Part shown: positions 30,950-39,947 of the stretch, one piece after another
How the letters are laid out: every line of letters begins with the position of its first letter
How positions within the stretch are numbered: position 1 is the stretch's first letter
NCBI RefSeq assembly: GCF_000960995.1
Contig: NZ_CP009435.1
Location: 744,001 to 808,000 of the forward strand
Direction: 5' to 3'
DNA from: Burkholderia glumae LMG 2196 = ATCC 33617
GTDB taxonomy: Bacteria; Pseudomonadota; Gammaproteobacteria; Burkholderiales; Burkholderiaceae
DNA: 64,000 bases
Translations under genes and position numbers: made by a program
Notes under the pieces: model-generated
What the model saw: only the letters and a program-made list of their open reading frames with translations
Told to the model about the DNA's origin: nothing
The model's database searches: none

Positions 30950-32010
30950 AGATTCAGGTGGCTCACTTTCTCCTTCCACACCTCCTTGCCCGCGATGAGC
31001 GTTTGCACAGGCGTGCGACCGCAGCACATCTGACCTTGATGGGTTCGCTCGCCGTTGTAATACGCCAGCCAAGTATCGAGATCGGCCTGTAGTTCCTCCA
31101 GCGACAGATACAGCTTGCGGCGAAACGCGACCTGATAAAACTCCTGCAGGATGGTTTTGTGGAACCGCTCGCAGATGCCATTGGTCTGCGGATGTCGCGC
31201 CTTGGTTTTGGTGTGCTCGATGCCGTTCAGCGCCAGGTACAGCTGATAATCGTGCGATTCCGGCTTGCCGCAATACTCCGTGCCTCGATCGGTCAGCATG
31301 CGGATCACACCCATGCCGTGCTCCTCGAAGAACGGCAACACCCGGTCATTGAGCAGATCGGCCGCCGTGATCGGTGTCTTGGTCGTGTACAGCTTGGCCA
31401 TCGCCACTTTGCTGTAGGTGTCGACGAAGGTCTGCTGGTAGATCCGGCCTACGCCCTTGATCGTGCCCACGTAGAACGTGTCCTGCGAGCCCAGATAGCC
31501 GGGGTGAGCGGTTTCGATTTCGCCATGGGCGACATCGTCGTCCTGCTTTCTTTCCAGCGCGGCCACCTGATCGTCGCTCAGCACGATGCCTTTTTCAGCG
31601 ACCTGATTCTCCAGCGCCACGAGCCTCAGCTTGAAGGACGACAATTCGTGACGCAGCCAGATCGAACGAACGCCGGATGCAGACACGAAAATACCGCGCC
31701 GGCGTAATTCGTTGCTGACCCGAACCTGCCCGTGGGCGGGCTGCTCGATGGCATAGGCCAGCACGGCGATTTCCGTCGCTAGCACGGCGATTTCCGTCGC
31801 TTCATCGACTCGATTCTTGGGATTCGGCTTGCGCCGATTGCTGTCGAACAGGGCATCGACGCCGCCCTCGGCCACGGCGTTCTGATAGCGGTAGAACGTA
31901 TCGCGCGACAGCCCCATCACCTTGCAGGCCTTCGACACGTTCCCGAGCTCGGTGGCCAGATTCAGCAGACCGATCTTGTGGCGGATGACATTTTGGTTGA
32001 AACTACTCAC
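30943..32010 (-). CDS. IS481-family transposase
   Basis: 355 residues. Helix-turn-helix N-terminus (HKIGLLNLATELGNVSKACK) followed by an integrase core with D (FVDTYSKVAMAK), D (LTDRGTEYCG) and E (NGICERFHKT). I chose GTG 32010 because a GGAG Shine-Dalgarno precedes it and members of the family start with SSFNQNV. It carries a 7-residue tandem duplication (ATEIAVL twice, about residues 70-83) caused by a 21-bp repeat. Activity may be affected but the frame is intact. Confidence 0.93.
   Translation of the reverse strand: MSSFNQNVIRHKIGLLNLATELGNVSKACKVMGLSRDTFYRYQNAVAEGGVDALFDSNRRKPNPKNRVDEATEIAVLATEIAVLAYAIEQPAHGQVRVSNELRRRGIFVSASGVRSIWLRHELSSFKLRLVALENQVAEKGIVLSDDQVAALERKQDDDVAHGEIETAHPGYLGSQDTFYVGTIKGVGRIYQQTFVDTYSKVAMAKLYTTKTPITAADLLNDRVLPFFEEHGMGVIRMLTDRGTEYCGKPESHDYQLYLALNGIEHTKTKARHPQTNGICERFHKTILQEFYQVAFRRKLYLSLEELQADLDTWLAYYNGERTHQGQMCCGRTPVQTLIAGKEVWKEKVSHLNLI
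31760..31801 (-). repeat. 21-bp tandem duplication in the transposase gene
   Basis: Two adjacent identical 21-bp units (31760-31780 and 31781-31801) within the coding sequence, adding seven residues in frame. Confidence 0.95.
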
Positions 32011-32125
32011 GAGGTTACTCCTTGGCGCTTGCGCGCTGTTTTGATGAAGATTCGCACCTCTATCAAAACGGGTAACCCCGCCTCTTGGCAAGGCCTTACT
32101 GTCAGATCAAGTCTGAACTTCTACA

Positions 32126-32438
32126 CGTAATGTCTGTAGCTATTCAGGGGGGCATTTCAGAATGAAACACGACGAACAATTGCACAATTCAACGCCCGCT
32201 CCGGCCGACCGGCCACACGACGAACATCGCGTAATTACCGATGCCTGGCTGCGCAGCGCGATCGGCGGAATCCGGCAAATGCACCTCAACGATGATGCTC
32301 GCCGCGAGGTGGCGAGAAGGATTTTCTAGCGGGCCGCCACCGGCGCTCGGCCGACGACGAATCGAGCAATTCAGCAGCCGTACCATCACGCTCGCCGACA
32401 CCAGAAAGCACAAACCTGGCTCGTAGCCGGGTTGTTCG
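32126..32438. other. 313-bp AT-richer gap between IS and immunity gene
   Basis: Composition is clearly lower in GC than the chromosome average, like the toxin tail next to it. An overlapping minus-strand ORF (32189-32518) shows no domain-like sequence. Probably the downstream flank of the horizontally acquired cassette. Confidence 0.5.
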
Positions 32439-32825
32439 CTATTCGCTAATTCCAACGTATGGCGAAGGCAACGCGAACCACAGCCCTCCAGGATCACCGT
32501 CCACTGCCCCTGACGCAAGCCATTCTTTCACGACTGCATCCACGATTTCCTCATTCGTTTCGCCATACTGCGGCTGAATAATCCAATCGTATTTCGTCCC
32601 ACCTCCTCCAACGACAGGCTTCGCACCGCGTGTCACCAGAGCAAACACGCATCGACTCACAAACTCGGTAAGGTCATCACCGCTTAGCCCGAATCTTTGC
32701 CGACCAGCAGGGACGATTTGCCATAGCCCAACAGCATCGATAGGCAATTCGCCAGGAACCGTCTGGATGTATTCCGTGACGGTCTGACCAAAAACACGAT
32801 CTCTAGCTTGGAGATTCAAACTCAT
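32439..32825 (-). CDS. putative CdiI-type immunity protein
   Basis: 128 residues, acidic, no signal peptide or membrane segment, so cytosolic. The sequence (DRVFGQTVTEYIQTVPGEL, VGLWQIVPAGRQRFGLSGD) is not one I can assign to a named immunity family. The function is inferred from position: its ATG overlaps the stop of the CdiA-like gene by 4 bp (ATGA), the classic layout of a contact-dependent-inhibition immunity gene, and it shares the low GC of the toxin tail. It should bind and neutralise that tail. Confidence 0.7.
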   Translation of the reverse strand: MSLNLQARDRVFGQTVTEYIQTVPGELPIDAVGLWQIVPAGRQRFGLSGDDLTEFVSRCVFALVTRGAKPVVGGGGTKYDWIIQPQYGETNEEIVDAVVKEWLASGAVDGDPGGLWFALPSPYVGISE

Positions 32826-35800
32826 TGCTGATGCACCTTGAATCCAGAGGGCAAACTCGGATTATTGCTCTTTATCACGTCAATCGTTGTACCGCTCCCG
32901 GTACTTGTCCGAACGCCAAAGACCGAACCATCAGGCATTTGATACCACGTCCCAGCGTACCCCGGTGGCGTCGTGGTCGGCGTCGCTCCATTCATCAATT
33001 GCGACTGCAATTGACCAAACTGCTCCGACGTCACCGTCCTAATCCCAGGACCCGCGCCGGGATACACGTACCCGACAGGCTCACCATTCGGCAACAGGAT
33101 ATCGCTCAAGCTTGTGCTGTTTGTGGCCTGTACTTCTTTTGCTGATGGTAGCACGCCCTGCGCAGCGGCTTGTGTTGCCGCGCTATTAGCAGCGACACTG
33201 CCTGCCGCTGCTCCCAAGTTAAACCCCGCATATGTCAGTCCTGCTGCATATGGGCTCATCCCGAGACCTTGCAGCACCTGCTCTCCGTAGGTCGACGTCT
33301 GATTGCCGCTTACCATCTGCGTAAAGCCTGCCTTGGAGTAGTCCAAGGCCCCCGTGGCAACCGTCAAGCCGAGTCCGCATGCTACTACCGATGCACAGCC
33401 AGCGCCAAGTGCGCCCGCAGCGACTGCCGCACTTTCGACGCCTTGGACCGCGCCGCCGAGGCGATTCGACATCTGATCGCGGTCGTACCAATCGTTGAGC
33501 TTGTCTGCCCGCCCGTAACCATCGAATGCACCTGCATTCTTCAGCAGCCCTTGCTCGTACGTGTAGCTCTGGCCTTCGTTCTGTAACTGCGTCAATGTCG
33601 CCTTGTTCGGATCGTTGTCAGGCACGCCTGCAGCACACTGTGTCAGGGCGCACTCAGCGGCCACCAGCTTGTGTTGCTCATCCGTGCTTTTCCCCTTCTC
33701 CAGATCGCTGAGCTTTTGCTTCTCGTGCGGATGCAACTGCCGGTTGAACAGATCCGCGTTCGACGCCGTCGCCGCTCCCGCCGATCCGCCCACCGCCGCG
33801 CCGGCACCCGTCGCCACGACGTTGGCGATGATGTTGCCGAGCGCCTGGTCCAGCGAGGCGTTGCCCGTCGGATTGGATGCCGCAATCGCATTGCTCAGGC
33901 CGTTGAGCTTGCCGCTCAACGCCGACGCCGCCCCCGCCCCGGCCGCGCCAGCCAGCGCATTGCCGCCACCGAGCCCGGCAATCAGCGCGCCGCCACCGGC
34001 GTGCAGCGCGGTCCGGTAATCGCCGCCCTCTTGCCACTCGTCGATCTGGGCCTGCGCCGCCGCCACGCCGGCCGCATCGCCGCTGGCCTGCGCCTTGGCC
34101 TTCGCCGCCAGCGCTTCGTTCAGCCTGCTCTGGGCATAATCGCCGATCGCCGTCGCCACCGTCTGCCCCGCAGCCTGGGCCGCGTTCATCGTGTCGGCCT
34201 GCTGCGACAGCAGTTGCTGCACATCCGGCGTCTTCGATACCGCGCCGTTGGTGTTGCTCGTGTCGCGGCTCAGGCCCGCCACGTCCTGCGCCTGCCCCGC
34301 CGCGTTGGTGACGGTGATCGTGCCCGCGCCCACGGCGCTGCGCGTGGTCGCCGATGCGTCGCCGCCCGCGCTCTGCCCCACCATCGGCGACACGCCGCCC
34401 TTGCCGCTGACGGAATCCTTGCCGCTGATCTTCTCGCTGGTGCCGACCGACACGCCCGCGCCGATGCCGCCGCTCGACGCGCTGTAGTGCGAGTGATCCT
34501 GGATGTCGCTGAACGACAACGTGCCGGTGGTCAGGTTGTTCTTCGACGCGTCGGCCGTGCTGGCGATCACTGCGCCCTTCAGGTCGGTATTGCCCTTCAC
34601 GGTCACGTCGAAGCCGCCCGAGCCCGCCTGGATGCCGGCCTGCTCGCCCACGGCGGCGTAGTTGCCGCTTGCGTTGCCGTGCTGCGCGCTGAAGCTGCCG
34701 CTCACCCCGATGGTGCTCACGCCGATGCCGCCACCCACGCTGCCCTGGTGCGCGGCACTCGTCGTCACGTCCTGCACGCTCGCCACGTTCAGGTTGCCGC
34801 CGATCGAAGCGCTAACCTGATTGGCACTCACGTTCGCGCCGATCATGTTCGTGTCGCCGCCGCTCACGAGCGTCGCCGAGTTGGTGGCATTGATGTGCGT
34901 GTTGTTCTGGATCGCCGCGTCTGAATTCCCGTCGCCGTGCGCGTGCTGCATCGAGGCCGATGCCCCGATGCCGCCGGAGGTGATCGACACGCCGATGCTG
35001 CTGCCCGACGACGAGTTCGCACTGCGTGTCGAATAGGTGTCGGTGGTATTGACGAGGTTGACCTGGTTCTTCGCGATCAATACCGCGTCGGCCGCGCCCA
35101 CGTTGGAACCGGCGATCGTCAGGTTGCCGCTGCCCGCCGTGCCGTCGCCGGTCGCCACGAATGTAGCGGTGCCGCCCGCCTGTGCCTTCGATCCGCGCTG
35201 CGTGCTCTGATCCTCCGACGACTGACTCGCGCTGTGACTCGAGCCGAAGCTGACCTGAATGCCGATGGTCGGCACCTGCCCCTTCGCCAACATGCTCTCG
35301 ACCGGTGCGGCCAAGTCGCCCGCCGCCGCGATAGCGTGCAGCGCCGCCGCGCGCCCGTTGCTATCCTTCGCCGATTCGCGCGTCACCTGCGTCTCGCCGA
35401 TCGCGCCGTTGATCGCATCGCCCACCGTCCCCGACAGGCCGACCGTCAGGCCGCTCTTGCTGGTCTGCTGCGTCTGCGACTGATGCGAGGTGTCGGTGGC
35501 CGCGTCGATCGTCACGGTGGATGCGATCCCCGTCAGGTTCTTCGCGGCAATCAGGTCGCTGCCCGTCACGTGCAGCGTGTCGCCGGCGCGGATGGTCAGG
35601 TTCCCGCTCAGCGAGCCAATGGTGCTCGCGTTGTTGGTGACGCTCGCGTCCTGGTCGGTGGTGGCCAGCTTGCTGGTGCCCACCGACACCGAGAGCCCGC
35701 CACCCGCCATCAGCCCGGAGTGCTTCTCCTGGTAGCTGCCCGACGAGTCCATGGTGTCCTGCGTCGTGGTGATGTTCACATCGTGCGCAGCGGTGAGCGA

Positions 35801-37378
35801 CACGTCGTGCGTCCCGACGATCGTGCTGCCGCGCACGTTCAGGTCCTGCCCGCCGACGATCGACACCGAGTCGGCCGAGATCGTGCTGCCGTCGGCTAGG
35901 GTGGTCGTGGTATCACGCGAGCTCGCGACCTTCGTCGAGCTAGCCAAGCCGCTATGGCTGTGGGTCTCGTGCGAGTCGTTCACATGCGTCTCGGTCACGG
36001 CACCGATCGTCACGTTGCCGCCCGCCACCAGTTGCGCGGCGCCCCGGTCGAGCGACACGGTGCTACCGAGCACGTTGATGTCCTTGCCGGCGGCCAGCGT
36101 GAGACTGTCGCCGCCCGTCAGCGTGGTGGCGATGACGGCGTCGTCGGACACGTGCCGCGCTTCCGCATAGCTGCGATGCGACTCGCTGCCCGAGCTGCTG
36201 CTGTCGATGGTCGAGGTCGCCACCGCGGCCTGCAGGTTCAGGTTGCCGCCCACCTCGATGGCGCCCCCGCCGCCGAGGTTCAGGTTCGCGCCGGTGGCGC
36301 TCAGGTTGCCGCCCACCACGATCGCCGCGGCGCCGCCTACCTTCACGCTGCTGCCGGTGTCGATCGAGAAGCGGGTGTCCGACACGCCGCCATGGCGATA
36401 GACGAGCTGGCTCTCGCCGGTCTGCTGCACGCCGAGCGTCCAGTCGCCGCCCACGTTCAGGCCCAACGCGCCACCCACGTTCAGGCTGCCGGCGTTCTGC
36501 TCGAAATTGCCGCCAGTGACGATCGACGCGTTGCCGCTCACGTTGATGCTGGCAAGCGGCCCGAGCGAGGTAGTGGTGCGCGTCGCTCCGCCGTTGCCGC
36601 TCTGGTTCAGCGTGTTCACCGCGGAGTCGAGCACGAGATTGCCGCCCGCCTTCAGCTGCAGGCTGCCCGCGTTCACGGTGGCCGAGGTCAGGTTGACGTC
36701 GCCGCTGCTCACAAGCGACATATTCCCGCCGCTTTGCAGCGTGCCGAACGAGCTGTCGATGCGCTGGCTGCTGATCGAGAAATCGTTGCTCGCACTGATC
36801 GTACCGCTGTTGTTCACGGCCACGGCATTCTGCAGGTCGATGTTGGTGGCCGCAATCAGCGGGCCGTTGCGCATGTCCTGCTGGCTCGCCTGCGCCAGGT
36901 AGACCACCGGCACCAGCACCGACTTGCCGTCCACGACCTGGGTCTGCATGATCACGACATTGCTGGTCAGCTGCGCGACCTGCTCGGGCGACAGCCCGGT
37001 GCCGGGCGCGAGGTCCAGCGCTTTGGCGAGCGCGGCCCCGGAGGTCATCAGCGCCTGGTATTCGGCCTGCGTGTCGGCGTAGTTGGTCAGGACCGCCTTG
37101 CCGGTCATGGCCATGATCTGGTCCTGCACGAGCTTCTGTTCATAGAAGCCGTCGCCGAGCCTCAGCTGGATCTTGGATGGATCCATTCCGGTCTGCTGGA
37201 AATAGTAGTCGCTCGACAGCCACTGCTGCGCGCTCGTGAACGCGGGATTCGTCTCGATCAGGTAGGGCGTCTGCGGTGCGGTGACGACGCTGAACAGCCC
37301 GCCCGCCGGCAGCGCGATGTGGCTGAGCACCGCCGGCGCGGTGGCGTTCGCCACATTGGTCCGGCCGACCGCGCCCAC
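32822..37378 (-). CDS. CdiA/filamentous haemagglutinin-type exoprotein, C-terminal open part with toxin tail
   Basis: 1518 open codons. Residues about 1-1100 are repetitive FHA/haemagglutinin repeats (GGNLSATGANLNL-type, sets of IAGSNVGA and GGDTNM motifs) that form a beta-helix in two-partner-secreted exoproteins. About 1100-1210 is Ala/Gly-rich, followed near 1215 by a pretoxin-like segment (HPHEKQKLSDLEKG, AAECALTQCAAG) and a hydrophobic stretch (about 1320-1365). The last ~110 residues (PNGEPVGYVYPG to GFKVHQQ) are the variable toxin candidate, of no family I can name. No VENN motif was seen. The ATG at 37378 is only the first Met after a frameshift. Upstream coding continues in another frame, so the native protein is broken. 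Confidence 0.8.
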   Translation of the reverse strand: MGAVGRTNVANATAPAVLSHIALPAGGLFSVVTAPQTPYLIETNPAFTSAQQWLSSDYYFQQTGMDPSKIQLRLGDGFYEQKLVQDQIMAMTGKAVLTNYADTQAEYQALMTSGAALAKALDLAPGTGLSPEQVAQLTSNVVIMQTQVVDGKSVLVPVVYLAQASQQDMRNGPLIAATNIDLQNAVAVNNSGTISASNDFSISSQRIDSSFGTLQSGGNMSLVSSGDVNLTSATVNAGSLQLKAGGNLVLDSAVNTLNQSGNGGATRTTTSLGPLASINVSGNASIVTGGNFEQNAGSLNVGGALGLNVGGDWTLGVQQTGESQLVYRHGGVSDTRFSIDTGSSVKVGGAAAIVVGGNLSATGANLNLGGGGAIEVGGNLNLQAAVATSTIDSSSSGSESHRSYAEARHVSDDAVIATTLTGGDSLTLAAGKDINVLGSTVSLDRGAAQLVAGGNVTIGAVTETHVNDSHETHSHSGLASSTKVASSRDTTTTLADGSTISADSVSIVGGQDLNVRGSTIVGTHDVSLTAAHDVNITTTQDTMDSSGSYQEKHSGLMAGGGLSVSVGTSKLATTDQDASVTNNASTIGSLSGNLTIRAGDTLHVTGSDLIAAKNLTGIASTVTIDAATDTSHQSQTQQTSKSGLTVGLSGTVGDAINGAIGETQVTRESAKDSNGRAAALHAIAAAGDLAAPVESMLAKGQVPTIGIQVSFGSSHSASQSSEDQSTQRGSKAQAGGTATFVATGDGTAGSGNLTIAGSNVGAADAVLIAKNQVNLVNTTDTYSTRSANSSSGSSIGVSITSGGIGASASMQHAHGDGNSDAAIQNNTHINATNSATLVSGGDTNMIGANVSANQVSASIGGNLNVASVQDVTTSAAHQGSVGGGIGVSTIGVSGSFSAQHGNASGNYAAVGEQAGIQAGSGGFDVTVKGNTDLKGAVIASTADASKNNLTTGTLSFSDIQDHSHYSASSGGIGAGVSVGTSEKISGKDSVSGKGGVSPMVGQSAGGDASATTRSAVGAGTITVTNAAGQAQDVAGLSRDTSNTNGAVSKTPDVQQLLSQQADTMNAAQAAGQTVATAIGDYAQSRLNEALAAKAKAQASGDAAGVAAAQAQIDEWQEGGDYRTALHAGGGALIAGLGGGNALAGAAGAGAASALSGKLNGLSNAIAASNPTGNASLDQALGNIIANVVATGAGAAVGGSAGAATASNADLFNRQLHPHEKQKLSDLEKGKSTDEQHKLVAAECALTQCAAGVPDNDPNKATLTQLQNEGQSYTYEQGLLKNAGAFDGYGRADKLNDWYDRDQMSNRLGGAVQGVESAAVAAGALGAGCASVVACGLGLTVATGALDYSKAGFTQMVSGNQTSTYGEQVLQGLGMSPYAAGLTYAGFNLGAAAGSVAANSAATQAAAQGVLPSAKEVQATNSTSLSDILLPNGEPVGYVYPGAGPGIRTVTSEQFGQLQSQLMNGATPTTTPPGYAGTWYQMPDGSVFGVRTSTGSGTTIDVIKSNNPSLPSGFKVHQQ

Positions 37379-38690
37379 GCCGCCGCTCGCGATGTGGCCG
37401 CCCCGGTTTGCACGGCGCCGCCCACCGCGCGCACGCTGAGGTCGTGCCCCGTCGCGCCGGCGTCGATCGTGTCGTGGATCGCGCTCGCGCCGATCGAACG
37501 CACCACCATGGCGGAATCCACCGCACCGCTCACGGCGCCGGTGGCGACGGCCGAGCCGCCCTGCCCGCCGCCGAGCGTACCGCCCACCGACTGCGCGCGG
37601 TCGCTCTGCGCGGTCTGGCCCGCCTGCAGCGCGGGCGGCGGCAGCAGCCCGGCGTTGCCGGCCGTGTTGTTGATGGTCACGCCGGTGCCGCTCAGGGTGC
37701 CGCCGGCGGTGAAGGTCGATTCATACGCCCCGCTTGCCGGCATGGCGTAGGTGCGCACGTCGACCGGTGCCTTGCAGATCGCATTGCCGTCGCAGAAGTC
37801 ATAGCCCCACATCCGCCCCTTGTAGGTTCTGTAGGTATAGACGCCGCTGTAGGTGACCACGATCTGCGGCGCGGTCTGACCGCGCCAGCTGTTCTGATCG
37901 ATCGACTGCGGCGAGCCGATGTTGCCGACCGCCGCCACCTGGCTCCAATCATTCTGCAGCGTGCCGACCGAGTAGGCGTTCAGGTTGCCCCCCGAAACGA
38001 TCTGCGACTTCGGCGTCACGTAGTTCACGACGGAGCCGGACGCTATGCCGGTGTAGTCGGTGTAGAGGTAATCGCTATTGTCCCTGCCGCCGTGCGGCGG
38101 GTCGATGTAGACGCCACCGATGCTGTTCGGGTCGGGATGATTCGCCTGGCCGGTACGGCCGGCCAGACTGATGCCGAGCGATTCGACGTAGGCCGGATCG
38201 AGCGGCACGAGCCCGGACACGCCCATCGCGCGGCGCGTGTTCGTGACGAGGTTCGCCTCGATCAGCATGTCGCGGCCCGACTGGATCAGGCCCGACTGAT
38301 TGCGAATCACGCCGGCGTTGTAGAAGTTGCCGTTGGCGTCCTGCCCGCCCGCCAGGATCACTTGCCCGAGGCCGTAGATGGCCGTGGTCGCCGACGAATC
38401 GCCTACCGTCGAATCGTCGCGATTCTCGATGTCGGGCGCCATCAGCGCGAGCAGGCCGGCCGCGCTCACCGTCAGCGCGTTGCCGGCCGTGATGCCGCCG
38501 CCGTTGGTGAGCGAGGCGGCCTACACGCTGCCGTTGCCGCTCGCGTTGATCACCCCGCCGGTATTGGTCAGCACCGCGCCGCTCGTCACGGAAAGGTCCG
38601 CGTTCGAGACCAATTGCCCTGCGCATTGTTCAGCGTGCCGGCCAGCTTGGCGCTCAGGGCCGCGTGGCCGCCGATCGCGCCGCCCCACGC
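37379..38690 (-). pseudogene. cdiA-like gene, upstream fragment with frameshifts and stop
   Basis: Continuation of the haemagglutinin gene toward its 5' side. From 37404 up to 38520 the frame reads typical FHA sequence (NGGGITAGNALTVSAAG, GGNLNAYSVGTLQNDWSQ). Three lesions are visible: a one-base loss at the C-run 37401-37404 (minus strand GGGG, after which the expected GHIASGGVGAVG continues in another frame); an in-frame TAG at 38521-38523; and a one-base loss near 38625 (NNAQG to QLVSN). The TPS secretion domain and signal peptide are missing, removed with the cdiB 3' half. Confidence 0.8.
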
Positions 38691-39855
38691 GAAACTCGAT
38701 CGAGTTCTTCTGCACCTGGTTGCGGTAGAACTGGTACTCCGCCTTCAGGTCGAAGGTCTTCGACTTGCCGCTCGACACCAGCGCCGTGGACGCCTCCGCG
38801 ATCTGCTGATGATAGTCATACTGGCTCGCGGTGGCGGTGAAGGTCCAGTTGCCCCACGGAATCGAATAGAACGCGCTCGCCCCGTGCGTGCCGTACTTGC
38901 TCGCATGGCCGTTGATGTCGTGCGTGTAGCCGAGATTGAGCAGGTCCGACAGCCCGAGCGGATTGTCGATCGTGAGGCTCGCGCTGCCCTGCAGCTGACC
39001 GGTGGACTTGAAGCCGCTGTCGTCGGCGCTCAGCGTCAGCGCCCACGGCTTCGTGCGCTTGACGAAAATCACCACATCGCTCTCGCCGACCGCCGCGCCC
39101 GGCACGATCTGCATATCGACGTCCTGGTCCGGCACGCGCTTCATCTGCTCGAGGCCCTGCTCCAGATCGCGCAGGTTCAGCAATTGGCCGGGCCGGGTCG
39201 GAAACGCATTGCGCCAGGTGCCATAGATCGACGGATCGGCGAAGCGGATCGCGCTGATCACGCCGGGAATCAATTGCAGCCTGAGCTTGCCGCTCGACAG
39301 ATCCTGCGGCCCGATCAGCACGCGCGTGGTGGAGTAGCCGCGCTCGATCAGCCGCGACATCACGCGATGCACGATCAGGTTGAGGCCCTGCGTGCCGACG
39401 CACCGGCCGCGATAGCGCTGCAGGTACTCGTCGGCAAAGCGCAGTTCGCCGGGAAACAGCGGGTTCGGCAGCAGCGCGCGGGCACCGGCCGCCTCCACGG
39501 CTTCGCTGAGGCCCGGCGGCACCTCGAGCGCGAGTGAATCGATGCGAAAACAAGGTGTCTCGGCGGGCAGCCTGCCGTCGTCCACGGCCGGCGCCGCGGG
39601 CGCCTGCAGCGTGACGTTCGGCGCGTGTGCGGCGCGCTCGCGCTCGATCTGCTGCTGCTGCGCGCGGCGGCGCTGCTCCTGCTCGGCGAGCGGATCGACG
39701 GCCTGCGCGGCGGCCAGGTGCAGATGCAGGACGGCCCATGACGCGCCGCAGATCGGCGCGATCCGGCGCAGCAGCCCTCGATGCACGCGACGGTTGGCCC
39801 CGACGCCGCGCGCGCTTGCGGATGGCCGGACGCGCCGGCCGATATTCTTGTTCAT
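38690..39855 (-). pseudogene. truncated CdiB/FhaC-type two-partner secretion transporter
   Basis: From ATG 39855: signal-peptide-like N-terminus, Gln/Arg-rich linker (EQRRRAQQQQIERERAA), POTRA region (about 80-220: CFRIDSLALEV, CVGTQGLNLIVHRVMSRLIERGYSTTRV) and the first strands of the TpsB barrel (TLSADDSGFKSTGQLQGSASL, DLKAEYQFYRNQVQKNSIEF). At about residue 386 the barrel stops (family length is roughly 550-590) and the sequence runs into haemagglutinin-repeat coding in a different frame. A deletion fused cdiB to cdiA, so no functional outer-membrane exporter can be made here. Confidence 0.82.
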
Positions 39856-39947
39856 GGCGTGTGGCAGCGAGCGGCGCCAAACTCTCATGCGCCGGCTCGG
39901 GAGCAACACCCGTCGCGCCGGCTCACGCGTGCCGCCGGCGCGCCCGC

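Larger units (their letters stand above)
30890..32125 (-). mobile_element. IS481-family insertion sequence, complete
   Basis: 1236 bp bounded by imperfect terminal inverted repeats of 28 bp (30890-30917 and 32098-32125; 23 of 28 match). Both ends begin TGTAGAAGT and share the inner block GATCTGACAGT. It encodes one DDE transposase on the minus strand. No target-site duplication was evident by eye. It lies between cutC and the toxin/immunity end of the cdi remnant. Confidence 0.9.

Noticed and set aside
32189..32518. 109-codon minus-strand ORF overlapping the end of the immunity gene
   Set aside because: Overlaps the cdiI 3' end and has no recognisable features or start signal.
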